Shown piece by piece: positions 53,981 to 64,000 of a stretch of 64,000 nt of DNA (position 1 is the stretch's first letter; each line of letters starts with the position of its first letter). Source of the DNA: Lepiota brunneoincarnata (lineage: Eukaryota; Basidiomycota; Agaricomycetes; Agaricales; Agaricaceae). The notes beneath the pieces were generated by a model. The model was not told the origin of the DNA. It worked only from the letters and a program-made list of their open reading frames with translations, and ran no database searches. A program made the position numbers and the translations under genes. The DNA lies in NCBI GenBank assembly GCA_023014365.1, contig JAEBUN010000059.1, positions 1 to 64,000 of the forward strand. The letters run 5' to 3'.

Positions 53981-56900
53981 TTGGCGGTCCTCAGGCCTCT
54001 GCACAGACTGAGGATCGCATTGAACTCTGCTGTGCTCCAGAGAGTTTCCGTCTCAATGCGTCCGCTCTTTCCGATCCAAACTCTCTTCATATTACATTAA
54101 CTTCTCCTTTAGTTACTTTGTTACCCTCTGTTTCCGCTCCTGTACTCTCCGCTTCGGACCCGCTTTCTACAACGGACAATGTAGTTAGTTCTGACTTTTC
54201 TTCTTCTTTTTCTCCTTTCAAAGCTCTTGTTGATAGTGGTTCTACTCACTGTTTTGTGGACTCTTCTTTCGTTCGTTCTCATAGTATTCCAACCTCGTCC
54301 ATCCCGGCTATTGAACTTCGGTTATTTGATGGGACCTCAAACGCCTACATTACGGAGCTTGCGCAACTGCCTGTATCCTTCCCCTCCGGTGAATCTATCA
54401 TTTTGGACACTTATGTCACCCAGCTCGACTCTTCCTGTTCTGTGGTCTTAGGACACAACTGGCTCACCCGCTACAATCCGTTGATTGACTGGGCTTTGGG
54501 CAGTATTACTTTCCGGCCATCCCTACTCGAGAATCCTGCTTCCGTCTCTACCTGCGTCGCACCCGCATCGGCTCCGCCTATGGCCGCCCCTGACTCTCCT
54601 GACCTAGGTTCACCACCCCTGTCCGGGACCTCGTCCCAATCTGTCCCCCTTGCGAAACCGCACATCTCCTTGATAAACGCTCCTGCCTTTATCCGCGCTG
54701 CCAAGCTCCCTGGCTCCCAACAATTCCGAATCAATCTTTCCGCTGCCTCCGCATCGGCCGCGTCCTCTTCTGTCTCCGAGGAACCGCCTGACCTCTCGTC
54801 CATCCCCAAGGAATACCACGAGTTCGCTGACGTTTTCAGTAAATCGCGTGCTGACACACTTGCTCCACACCGCCCTTACGACCTCCAGATTAACCTAGAG
54901 GATGGCGGTCAGCCTCCGGTCGGTACCATTTACTCCCTTTCACAATCGGAGCTTGGAGCTCTATGTGATTTTATTGACGAACATTTATCTATTGGTTTCA
55001 TCCGCCCCTCCACTTCCCCTCATGGAGCCCCGGTCCTCTTCGTCAAGAAAAAGGACGGCTCCCTCCGCTTATGCGTTGATTTTAGAGGTCTCAACCGTAT
55101 TACCAAGAAGGACCGCTATCCCCTTCCGCTCATCTCCGACCTCTTAGACTCCCCTCGCAAAGCTCGCGTATATACCAAGATCGACCTCCGTCATGCTTAC
55201 CATCTAGTCCGCGTTGCTGACGGCGACGAATGGAAGACCGCCTTTCGGACCCGCTACGGCTCCTTCGAATGGATGGTTATGCCTTTCGGCCTCACCAATG
55301 CCCCCGCCACCTTCCAGCGGTTCATGAACGATATATTCAAGGACATGCTCGACGTCTGCGTTACTATCTACCTTGACGACATTCTGATATACTCCGACAA
55401 CCATAGTATCCATCGTGACCAAGTCAAGGAGGTCCTCAAGCGGCTCCGCCAACATGGTCTATATGCCCGCCCTGACAAATGCCAGTTCCACTCTGACACA
55501 GTGGAATATCTCGGCTACATTCTCTCCCCCGACGGCCTCCGAATGGACCAATCTAAGGTCAAGACCATCCAGGAGTGGCCTGAGCCTAAGAAAGTCAAGG
55601 ACATCCAGTCCTTCTTAGGCTTCGCCAATTTCTACCGTCGCTTCATTCACGGATACTCCGACATCGTCGTTCTGCTCACTCGCCTCACCCGCAAAGACGT
55701 GAAGTGGAATTTTACTGATGATTGTCGCGAGGCCTTTAACTCCCTGAAGGAAGCATTTATCTCCGCCCCCGTCCTCACTCCTTGGGTCCCCGACGCTCAG
55801 ATCATTGTCGAGACCGATGCCTCCGACTACGCCCTTGCGGCAATCCTCTCTATCGTCACCGACGATGGGGAGGTCCATCCCGTTGCATTCCATTCCCGCA
55901 CCTTTAACACGGCCGAACTCAACTATGACACTCACAACAAGGAACTCCTGGCGATATTCGAAGCCTTTCGCATCTGGCGACACTATCTCGAAGGTGCCCC
56001 CCTTGCTATTGATGTGGTCACTGACCACAAGAACCTCGAGTACTTCTGCACCACCAAGATCCTGACTCGCCGCCAAGCTCGTTGGTCCGAGTTCCTATCC
56101 CAATTCCACCTCGTCATCCGTTTCCGACCCGGCCGCCTCGGCACCAAGCCTGACGCCCTAACTAGACGATGGGACGTCTACCCTAAAGGGGGGAATAGCG
56201 ACTATGCATCAGTCAACCCGCACAACTTCCGGCCTGTGTTCACTCACGAACAGCTCGCGGCCTCCGTCCGTGCCACCACTCTTTACGCCCCTTCCCTTCG
56301 CGCAGCTGTAGTCATGGACCTCGATCAGCTACACCGCGATATTCTCGCCGCCCTACCAGCGGATCCGACCGCTTCCGCCCATCTTGCCAGCCCAGAAGGC
56401 CGTTGGTCAGTTAATGATAAAGGTTTCCTCCTCTTAGATGACAGAATCTACGTCCCTGATGCTGACAATCTCCGACTTCGGGTCCTCCAGTACAAGCATG
56501 ATCACGTCCTAGCCGGCCACTTCGGTCAGAATAAAACGCTGGAACTCATCCGGCGCGAATACACCTGGCCTAGCGTCCGCACCTTCGTCAAGGATTTCTG
56601 TAAGTCTTGCGTCACCTGTATGAGGTCTAAACCCCAGCGCCATCGCCCCTACGGTCTCCTTAAGCAACTCCCCATCCCCGAACGCCCTTGGAATTCAATC
56701 TCCATGGACTTCATTGAAAAACTTCCCGCCTCCTCCGGCTATGACGCCATCCTGGTAATCGTTGACAGACTCACCAAACAATCCCTCTTCATTCCGACTT
56801 ATGATACCGTCACTTCCTCCGACCTCGCCCGCCTATTCGTCCTCCACGTCTTCTCTAAGCACGGCGTGCCCGAACATGTTACCTCCGACCGCGGCTCCGA

Positions 56901-57783
56901 ATTCGTCTCCCACTTCTTCCGCTCATTGGGACAAGCCCTTGACATGAAGCTACATTTCACCTCGGGCTACCATCCAGAAGGCAACGGACAAACGGAACGC
57001 ACCAACCAGACCCTCGAACAATACCTTCAGGTCTATTGTAACTACCAACAGGACAATTGGTCCGAATTACTACCCCTAGCTGAGTTTGCTTACAACAACG
57101 CTCCTAGTGCCACCACCGGTATCTCCCCATTCTTTGCTAATAAAGGATACCATCCGAACATCACAGTTCATCCTGAACGCGATCTTGCCTCCGCCCGGGC
57201 CCGCCATTTTGCTGTTGATCTCGACAACCTACATACCACCCTGAAGTCCGAAATAGCGCTAGCCCAGCAACATTATCAGACCTCCGCCGACGCCCGCCGA
57301 CTCCCTGCCCCGGACTTCAAGGTTGGACAAAAGGTATTCGTGAAAGCCCAATTCTTCTGCACCACCCGTCCCTCCAAAAAACTCTCCGAAAAGTACCTTG
57401 GGCCTTATGAGATCATTGCACAAGCAGGTACTCACTCCCTTACACTCCGACTTCCCGACTCCATGCGTGGAGTACACCCAGTCTTCCATGTTTCCATGCT
57501 CGAACCAGCCACACCTAACACCATACCCGCCCGATCGGATCCGCCGCCCGCGCCGGTTTCCATTGACGGTGAACCAGAATACGAGATTGCCCGCATCGTC
57601 GACTCTAAGATCGATCGGCGCCGTGCGTGCAAGCTCCTCTATAAAGTCATCTGGTTAGGTTACGAAGACACTGAAGAAGAGTCCTCGTGGTTGCCAGCCA
57701 CCGAGCTTGAACATGCTATAGATCTCGTAGAGGCTTTTCATTCCTCTTACCCTGCAAAGCCTGGTCCTCTTCACTCACTTTGA
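53981..57783 (+). CDS. Gyp1 pol: protease, RT, RNase H, integrase, chromodomain
   Basis: The frame is open from 53920; the first candidate initiator by alternative codon is TTG 54118, so expression by -1 frameshift from gag is more likely. Counting from 54118: protease LVDSGSTH at about 37-44; RT with LCVDFRGLNR, YTKIDLRHAYHL and catalytic YLDDILIYS at about 418; RNase H VETDASDYALAA; integrase HHCC finger ending CKSCVTCMRSK; DDE residues in SMDFIEK (about 864), TSDRGSEF (Asp 924) and NGQTERTN (Glu 960), giving D-35-E; C-terminal chromodomain-like EYEIARIVDSK...YKVIWLGYED...SSW at about 1151-1195. No stop or missing catalytic residue was found. Confidence 0.95.
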
Positions 57784-57852
57784 GTTACTGACCACACATC
57801 ACACCAAGAAACAACCATGTATTAAACAAACCCAAAAAACAACCCCGTACAA

Positions 57853-58939
57853 CTACCTATCGGTGTCGTCTCCAGAGAGCCCGGGCGACCCATTCACTTC
57901 TTCCATCAAATCCTGCACCTCCTCCTCCGAAGGTGGCCCGACACTCCCCTCTGAATCCTCCGTCTCCGAAAAAACTTCCACTCGACCAATTTCCGTCCAC
58001 CTGAGCCTCCCAACGCCGTAGTTGCTTGTAGCGGCCAGCAAGCGACCCCATCTTGTCGACCTTTTCCCCCAACCGAGCGATGGACCGCTCAATTCGCACC
58101 TCCAGGATGTAGATTTTCTTGACGGTCTCCTGGTGCCTTTCTTCAATGAGCCGTTTCAACTCTACAAGGTCCATCAATTGGCATCCATCATAATACAGGA
58201 TTCCCTACTCACCTTCGAATTGCTGGCCCGACAAACCACCGGCCCCGCTCGGCTCCGTCTCCTCTTGACCCCCGCACCGTTTTTTCATTTTGCTGCACCG
58301 ACGGCAACTCCTGGTGTTACTAAGAAACTATCAGTATGTAGTCCGGAAATCCTCCAAAATGACTTACCCGCCGGCCACCTCACATGGGACCCCGTCTCGC
58401 TGGCACCTCCAGCAGGGATTCTCGCCCCCGAATACGTGCGCATGGCCCCGTCGCGGGGCCGCCCTCGCCTTTGCCTTCCCCTTACCCTTACCCCCTGAAT
58501 CCCCGGAGTCCTCCTCCCCCTCTTCCTCCTCGTCCCTCACCTCATCCCTATCCGTATATTCGGAATCCGACTCCTCCGTATCTACTTGCATCGGGTCTTC
58601 CGACAGACGGCTCGACGAGGCCCCTGTGGTCGTCGCAACGAGTCGGGCCCGAATCGCCCGACGCTCTGCCTCGGCGGTTTCCTCTTGCTGCCTCCTGATC
58701 TCCTCCGCATATCGCTCCTTCGTGCGCTCTTCCGCTTGTCGCTGGCGCAGCTCTATGAGCCGCCGTCGCTCCTCCTCTTGGCGCTCTATTGCCAGCCGCC
58801 GCTCCTCCTCCTCTCGCCGTTCCTCTTCTTCTAGCCTCTCGATTTCGAGCCGCTCTCGTTCCTCTCGCTCCGCCTTCTCTCTCAGTAATCGCGCCTTGCG
58901 CTCCGTAGCAGTCGGTTGACGGGATGGTTGTCTGCTCAT
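57853..58939 (-). CDS. Spliced antisense gene of Gyp1 (intact copy), 3' end frameshifted
   Basis: Exons 58939-58368 (572 nt), 58319-58213 (107 nt) and 58161 to about 57853. The introns are 58320-58367 (48 nt, GTAAGT...AG) and 58162-58212 (51 nt, GTGAGT...TAG). The protein is a Glu/Arg coiled coil of about 100 residues, an acidic patch (DEVRDEEEEGEEDSGD), a Lys/Gly patch, CWRCQRDGVPC, then in exon 2 CRRCSKMKKRC, and a second helical region in exon 3 (ELKRLIEERHQETVKKIYILEV). Compared with copy a, one extra T in a T run near 57973 shifts the last 40 or so codons. Function unknown; the paired Cys clusters recall Zn-binding proteins. Confidence 0.7.
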
Positions 58940-58990
58940 GGGGGTAGGAGGTCAAGTTGTGTCCTCTCAAATTCGAATCAGTTCACCTTT

Positions 58991-58997
58991 TTTTATA
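58991..58997 (-). promoter_or_regulatory. TATA box of the antisense gene, intact copy
   Basis: GGTATAAAAAAAG on the minus strand, 52-58 nt upstream of the ATG at 58939. It is conserved in copy a (3390-3396) at nearly the same distance. Confidence 0.55.
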
Positions 58998-59059
58998 CCC
59001 TCGTGGAATTTTCCGGTGGGCCCCAGTCTAGACCGCCTTGGGCCTCGAGGCTTGGCCCT

Positions 59060-59069
59060 AAAGGGGGGG
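59060..59069 (+). promoter_or_regulatory. Gyp1 polypurine tract
   Basis: AAAGGGGGGG, three bases before the 3' LTR; the same run precedes the LTR of copy a. It is the expected primer for plus-strand DNA synthesis. Confidence 0.65.
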
Positions 59070-59072
59070 CAC

Positions 59073-59733
59073 TGTCATATCCACACCAAACCTAGAGCTT
59101 AACCATTAGGCTTCGGCTTCTCGACTCCACGTGTGCTCCACACGACAACCCTATGCCCTCCGACTCGGCCCCGACTGGCTCCGACCGCAACCCTTCGCCC
59201 CGATCATGCGACCTACCTCTACACGTGCCACAATCACCTGACCCTCGGTGCTCCCATTGTCCAGTTCTCCATTCTCCGTCCGTAATCAGAATACGTTACC
59301 AGTCTCCATACCCGTACCGGTCTCCATTCCATTCGAAATTATTTGTAATCCGCTTGTAACCATATGGGTCTCCGCTTCGCTCCACACGTAGTCAGTACGA
59401 GTCATAATTCGTCGAGCTAGTAGTATATATACCGTAGGCACTTGGCTTGTACTCCTCAGTCTGATAATCGAATCGAGCAGCGGACCAGTCCCCTGTTCCC
59501 TATCCTCCTCTCTCTCTGCCTCGCTCCGCTTCGGCCCCGACTTCCTGAAATACGGACTCGGACAGTAGGAGGGCACAGCACATAAGCTGAGGCCGCAAGT
59601 CCACTCTCCGCCCGAAGTACTCCGCCTCGGTCCCGCCGTCTACATACTGACGTCGTCCCGTCCCCCGGTTACCTTATACCAAGGATACCACCCCGACCCT
59701 CCGCTTCAGCTCCGACCCGCACCGGCTCTAACA
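59073..59733 (+). repeat. Gyp1 3' LTR
   Basis: 661 bp, same length as the 5' LTR. About 12 differences, all at CpG. Confidence 0.96.
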
Positions 59734-59738
59734 AGCGA

Positions 59739-59757
59739 ACCCCTAACCCAGGTAACA
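59739..59757 (+). repeat. Gyp2 5' LTR, right end
   Basis: Last 19 bases of the split LTR (ACCCCTAACCCAGGTAACA), completing 51494-51858 after removal of Gyp1 and its duplicated AGCGA (59734-59738). Confidence 0.9.
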
Positions 59758-59758
59758 A

Positions 59759-59770
59759 AACACTAAGATA
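59759..59770 (+). promoter_or_regulatory. Gyp2 primer-binding site, second copy
   Basis: AACACTAAGATA one base after the LTR end, perfectly complementary to 51707-51718 in the same element's LTR. Confidence 0.75.
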
Positions 59771-60116
59771 CTCTGCTACTTATCTCTTGCTCGCCCTCTA
59801 CTCTGCTCTACTCTATTGACATACTAAACGCGTCGAGGTACCCTGGTTGTTCAAAACGACGTGCGAAAGAAAACCGCCTCTCTGTGTAGCCATTGCTACA
59901 TCCCTCAACCTCTCTCCGCCAGAAGACCTGGCTTACCTACTCATTTTCATTTTCACTTCTACCGCCACCCTCATCACCTACTGAATCATCACCTTAGAGC
60001 TCGAATGTATCACGTGCCCTTGTCACTGCTGCATTGTTAGATCGTGGAACCTATACTCTGGGATATCCATCATTGCAACCCAATTTTTCATTCTTCTAGC
60101 GATAATTGATCGCTAG

Positions 60117-61798
60117 ACAACTGCCACCACGCCTCCAAAGAAGTTCTCAGCCTGAGAAACTCCATCACCTCCTCCCAAATCGAGAAATAGAATCTCAGGA
60201 TCAGGAACCCAAAACCCGGATCCCAGAAGAAACCCTATCCCCACTCAGACACCATCCCCATTTTATCCTCCATCCCCTTTCGACTCACCCACTCCAAATA
60301 CATCAACCTGTACAAGAACAAGTTTTGCTGACAAATTAGCAGAACAACAGAGAATACAACATGAAAAAGAATTAAAAGAACACTACAAACAAGAAGAAAG
60401 AAGACGCCAACAAGCCGAAGAATATCGAGCCAAAGTAGACCCATTAAATGACTACAAACTCCAAAGACTTAAAAACGCCCTCAAGCAACCAAGAGGACTT
60501 TCCACATCAGAAGAAAACTTACTCACACGCCACAAATACGCAGTAAATCAGGGAAGAACTCCCCCACCAGATAACGACTCTGATGTCTATATAACAGACG
60601 ACAACCAATCAGATCCCGATTCACAACCACCCGCATTACCCGCACCAACAGTACCCTTAGCCCTACCGGCTCCCCCGTTACGACCAACACAACCTCCATC
60701 ACCACCACTGCTGCCGCCACCCAGACAATTACAAATAATGGCCGCTGCACCTACCCCAAAGGAGTTAAGACTCCTCAAACCCATTGCCTATGATGGAACT
60801 AGAAGATTGTTCGAAGATTGGATCTTCCAATGCGAAGTCTATGTACTTGCCAATGCAACAACATACAACACCAATCTCACTAGGACTCTATTTGTCCTCT
60901 CGACAATGCAATCAGGAGATGCCCGAGCCTGGGCTAGACAATACCTCCATGAGAGAAATGCCCAAACCCAACAGGGGCAACCCATAGCCATGGAGTCATG
61001 GGACAACTTCACCGCTCAACTTAGAGCCAACTTCACCCCAGCAGACGAACATGTGTACACGCATACCAGACTTCAAACCCTGCACCAAGCAGGTAAACCA
61101 ATGACTAAATTCAACGCTCAGTTCAAGGAACTTGTCCGTCAATCTGGACTAAATGAAGATCGCACCCTGATCAATCTATACCATAAAGCAATCAACCGCT
61201 GTATTGCCATGAAGATTGACAAATCGGAAAACCCTCTGACAACTATCACCGCTTGGTACACCCAAGCCAATAAACTCGACGACAACTTCCGCCAAATCAA
61301 TGCCCTCTACGGCACCCCTAAAAACACATTTCCCCAAAGAAACCAGTATCAACCCAACCGCGGACCAAACCACCCAAACAACAACGTACCCTACGCACAA
61401 TTCTACCAAAGGAGCAACGCTCCACGCTTCACCCCACGAGACCCACACACCATGGAAATAGACCATGCCACAATAGAAGAAGGATTTGAAGATCCTTATC
61501 CCAAAATTCCACAACCGGAATATGCCGAAGAAAGCTCCGCACAAGAACCATTGGAGTTAGATGCTGTTTTCACTGGACAGCAAATGAAATCATACCAAAA
61601 CCAGGAATGCTTCTGATGTGGAGCCAAAGATCATTGGGTCAGCAAATGCCCTCAACCGCCGCCAACTAGATGCTTCCCAGGAATGCGTACCAACCCTCCT
61701 CGCCCTACGAGAAACCCCAACCATCCCTTCCTTGGACAACAAAACACTCGTCCCAGATTTCCTAACCGGAACGCCCAACAATCACCGCAATGCAAGTA
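60117..61798 (+). pseudogene. Gyp2 gag, second copy, with stops
   Basis: Frame of gag from after the in-frame TAG at 60114-60116; an early TGA (about 60156) and TGA at 61614-61616 (CGA expected in CFRCG) break it. The first Met frame is 60738-61616: MAAAPTPKELRLLKPIAYDG, FEDWIFQCEVYVLANA, WARQYLHERN. Upstream it keeps the coiled-coil stretch EKELKEHYKQEERRRQQAEE found in the other copy. It is truncated by the pogo element at TA. Confidence 0.87.
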
Positions 61799-64000
61799 CA
61801 GTCACTCACCACTCCTTTATACACCACCGTTCCTTTATACACTGGCTTTTGTCTTATTAAAATATGCTTCAAGTAATCTTCAAAAAATTCTAGAACATGC
61901 CTGGGAACGTTCTGCCCAGGTCTGACATGTAAAATTGCTGCCGATATGTCGGAGCAATCTAAGATCACCACATTTCCAAAATTGGAAAGTATGACAAATA
62001 TGTAATCTGCTCATTATTTATTCTATCCTCCACTCTACAACATGATTTTGGTATCATTGTGTCACCCTGAATGAGGGCTATCTGGTGATATCAGTTATAT
62101 TATGTCTGGGTGAGGGGAAGAGCATGAGGCTCCGAAAAACTGCTAAAATTAGAAACAAGGAGGAAGATGATGGCAATCACTGTCACAAAGCGTGACATCC
62201 CTGTCCTGCAGGGTCTGTCGTAGTGCCCCCAGCCTGCCTTTGCTCTCTAAGATGCCTGACTGTATATATGTATTGCTGGAGGATGCAGAACTAATGTATC
62301 AAGATAGAATAGCAATATAAACCAATTTTATGACTGCAAAAACTCGAAATATGGGTGCTTTATTTATATTCCAAATTTATCTATTAATAAGTCAAATCTG
62401 TCATCTAATTTTATATTGTATAGGATACCCTGGCATCTCTCATTGTCGAGATCAACCCCCCAAGCATCCCAACACTGTCTCTAGTGTCAAACAAGCCTCT
62501 CATACTCAAAATGCCCTCCAAAGCCACAAAATCCAGGATTTCAGAGGAGAAAATGAGACTTTTCAATGAGGAGAAGGAAATGCTGGTGAAGAAAGCTGCT
62601 GAGATGTATCTGATGGAGCAAGATAGAAATCTAGGGCCAGGAGAGTGCAGGAAGGGGTATCGAGTTATTGCAGAAGAGGTTACAGCTGCCCATCTAGTTG
62701 CAACAGGGAGGGAAGTAAAGATTAACCATGCCACAGTCGCAAACCGTGCAAAGGGTAATTATTACTCACTTGTATATTCAGTTATTATTATACTGAAATA
62801 TACTAAAAGCATTCAGAGCATCCAGGAGTTTAACACTACAAAACGGTGGCTTACTGATGAGGAAGAAATAGCAGTGGTTATGTTTGCACTCTATTCTACT
62901 GACCGAGGATTTCCACTGACAGCTGGCCGGTTGGAGGACCATGTTAATTCAATTGCCTGTGTGCGGCAAGATGATTTTCCAGAGGATGGTGTTGGTACCA
63001 ATTGGATCAGCCGCTTTGCTCGACGCCATGCTGATCAACTCAAGCTAACATACTCAAGGACCCTTGACAATGTTCGAGCCAAGGCGGTTAATCCAACAAA
63101 TCACCACCTCTGGTTTGATCTTCTGGAGAAAGAGCTTGAGGGTGTTTCCCCTGATTGTATTTGGGGTGTTGATGAAACAGGAATTCAGGTACAAATTATA
63201 TCTCTCACAAATAGTTTTGGTTAATTAACTGATATGACCATAGACAGGTAAAGGAGGAAGGGAGCAGGTTTATGGACGAAGGGGTGAACCAGCACCATAT
63301 CAGCAACGTGATGGTAGTCGTGAAAATATCACGATCATTGTTACTATTTGTGCTAATGGTACCAGCATTGCACCTGCTGTCATATTCAAGGGTCATGGCT
63401 ACCATATCAACTGGAACCAGCAAAACCCAGCTGCAGCATCGTGAGTTAACTCTATTTGCATAATATTACAGTTTTACTGATTTAATTATCATTAGTATTG
63501 GCTACTCAAAGAAAGGGTGGACAGATTCAGAGCTGGGTACTTTGTGGCTCAGGCAGTTTGATACATTCACTCAAACCCAGGCTAATGGTCGCAAACAAGC
63601 TATTCTGCTTGATGATCACAATTCCCACTATTCCTTCACTTTCCTTGACTATGCTTGGGAACACAACATCTCCATCCTTTGTTATCCATCACACTCCATG
63701 CATGTCTACCAGGGCCTCAATGTTGCTATTTTTGGTGTTCTCAAGTGTTACTGGCAGCAGGAGCATGACAAGTTCCAAGCAAATACTGGCCAAAGGATTA
63801 CAAAATCAAATTTTCTATCTATCTATGGTCAGGCTCACATTTGTGCTCTTACTCAGGAGAATATCCAAACTGCATTCCATAAAACTGGGGTTGTTCCTCT
63901 TGACTGTCAAGTTATTTGCTCTGAGCTCTTTTGGCCTAGCTTGGAAACTTCTTGTAATGCACCCATGCCCCTTCCATTCAGCACTCCTATCCGCAACACT
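61799..64000 (+). mobile_element. Pogo-like (Tc1/mariner superfamily) DNA transposon, 5' part
   Basis: Starts with CAGTCACTCACC exactly after a TA in the Gyp2 gag (61797-61798), as expected for TA-targeting pogo elements. Its first 50 bases contain the word CCTTTATACAC twice (about 61814 and 61832). It continues past the window end, so the right terminus is not seen. Confidence 0.8.
62511..64000 (+). pseudogene. Pogo-type transposase with introns, third catalytic Asp replaced
   Basis: Psq-like helix-turn-helix at the N-terminus (KATKSRISEEKMRLF), CENP-B-type HTH (RWLTDEEEIAVVMFAL, FPLTAGRLEDHVN, VGTNWISRFARRHADQL), then the DDE domain: IWGVDETGIQ (first Asp), ILLDDHNSHYS (second Asp), and PSHSMHVYQGLNVAIFGVLKCYW, where the family has a catalytic Asp (PLDV) but this copy has Asn (63719-63721). 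Introns at 63189-63243 and 63441-63495 (55 nt each, GT...AG) restore the frame. A further intron around 62755-62825 is likely, but its ends do not fit cleanly. Start chosen at MPSKATK (62511). Confidence 0.8.

Larger units (their letters stand above)
51859..59733 (+). mobile_element. Gyp1 Ty3/gypsy chromovirus, complete (7.9 kb)
   Basis: Two 661-bp LTRs, flanked by the target duplication AGCGA (51854-51858 and 59734-59738). Order: 5' LTR, self-primer site, gag, pol in the -1 frame, antisense spliced gene, polypurine tract, 3' LTR. gag and pol are free of stops. The LTRs differ at 12 sites by eye, all C/T or G/A at CpG. It could be the source of the solo LTRs or a relative. Confidence 0.97.
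51494..61798 (+). mobile_element. Gyp2, second copy (5' part), interrupted by Gyp1 and a pogo element
   Basis: Plus-strand Gyp2: 5' LTR in pieces 51494-51858 and 59739-59757, then leader and gag to 61798. The LTR is split by the complete Gyp1 with duplication AGCGA. The gag is interrupted at TA (61797-61798) by a pogo-like element; the remainder must lie beyond the window. Confidence 0.92.

Noticed and set aside
1..64000. CRISPR arrays, bacterial operons, ribosome-binding sites
   Set aside because: The repeats are dispersed LTR/LINE copies without regular spacers; spliced genes and retroelements indicate a eukaryote.

Overview
The window looks like nuclear DNA of a filamentous fungus, most probably a basidiomycete (Agaricomycetes). 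The reasons are self-priming Ty3/gypsy chromoviruses, LINEs whose ORF2 ends in RNase H plus a CxCG/ExxxH zinc motif, 48-55 nt introns, and a pogo-type transposase with introns. I recognise no ordinary host gene, tRNA, rRNA or CRISPR array. Apart from about 1.2 kb, all 64 kb can be assigned to transposable elements nested in one another. The species cannot be named from this sequence.

Families used below. Gyp1 is a chromovirus with 661-bp LTRs (TGTCATATCC...CTCTAACA). Gyp2 is a chromovirus with 386-bp LTRs (TGTTATCAG...GGTAACA). LTR3 is a 369-bp LTR seen only as two solo copies. LINE-A is a two-ORF LINE of about 6.5 kb with 3' end TTGGAGATTT(A)n. LINE-B is a related LINE with 3' end TTGTTGATTT(A)n. 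The last element is pogo-like. Numbered LINE copies (A1-A14, B1-B4) are my own labels.

Layout. 1-4132: 3' part of a decayed Gyp1, inserted in LINE A1 (4133-8605), which also carries A2 (4399-5531). A1 abuts A3 (8606-11852, minus), which holds a solo Gyp1 LTR. 11853-15078: unassigned DNA split by A4. 15079-24554: A5, A6, B1, A7 and part of A8, with two inverted LTR3 copies whose exchanged target duplications show that 17.2-24.5 kb was inverted. 24555-49570: LINE A8, expanded to 25 kb by A9, A10 (a 5'-inverted LINE), a complete Gyp2 (28138-36325), A11, B2, a solo LTR, full-length A12 (39014-45574), and A13 with two nested solo LTRs and A14. 49571-51493: LINE-B tail and a LINE ORF1. 51494-61798: a second Gyp2 whose 5' LTR is split by the best-preserved element, Gyp1 (51859-59733, intact gag and pol frames). 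61799-end: pogo-like element inserted in that Gyp2 gag.

How the genes work. In both chromoviruses gag is followed by protease-RT-RNase H-integrase-chromodomain in the -1 frame, with an apparent shift site exactly at the gag stop. Reverse transcription appears to be self-primed in the Tf1/sushi manner. Gyp1 also carries a spliced antisense gene with its own TATA box. Gyp2 carries an extra zinc-knuckle ORF starting 2 nt after the pol stop. LINE-A ORF1 (three zinc knuckles) and ORF2 (endonuclease, RT, RNase H, zinc tail) overlap by ATGA. Most copies are inactivated, mainly by C-to-T changes at CpG. All coordinates, identities and complementarities were read by eye.
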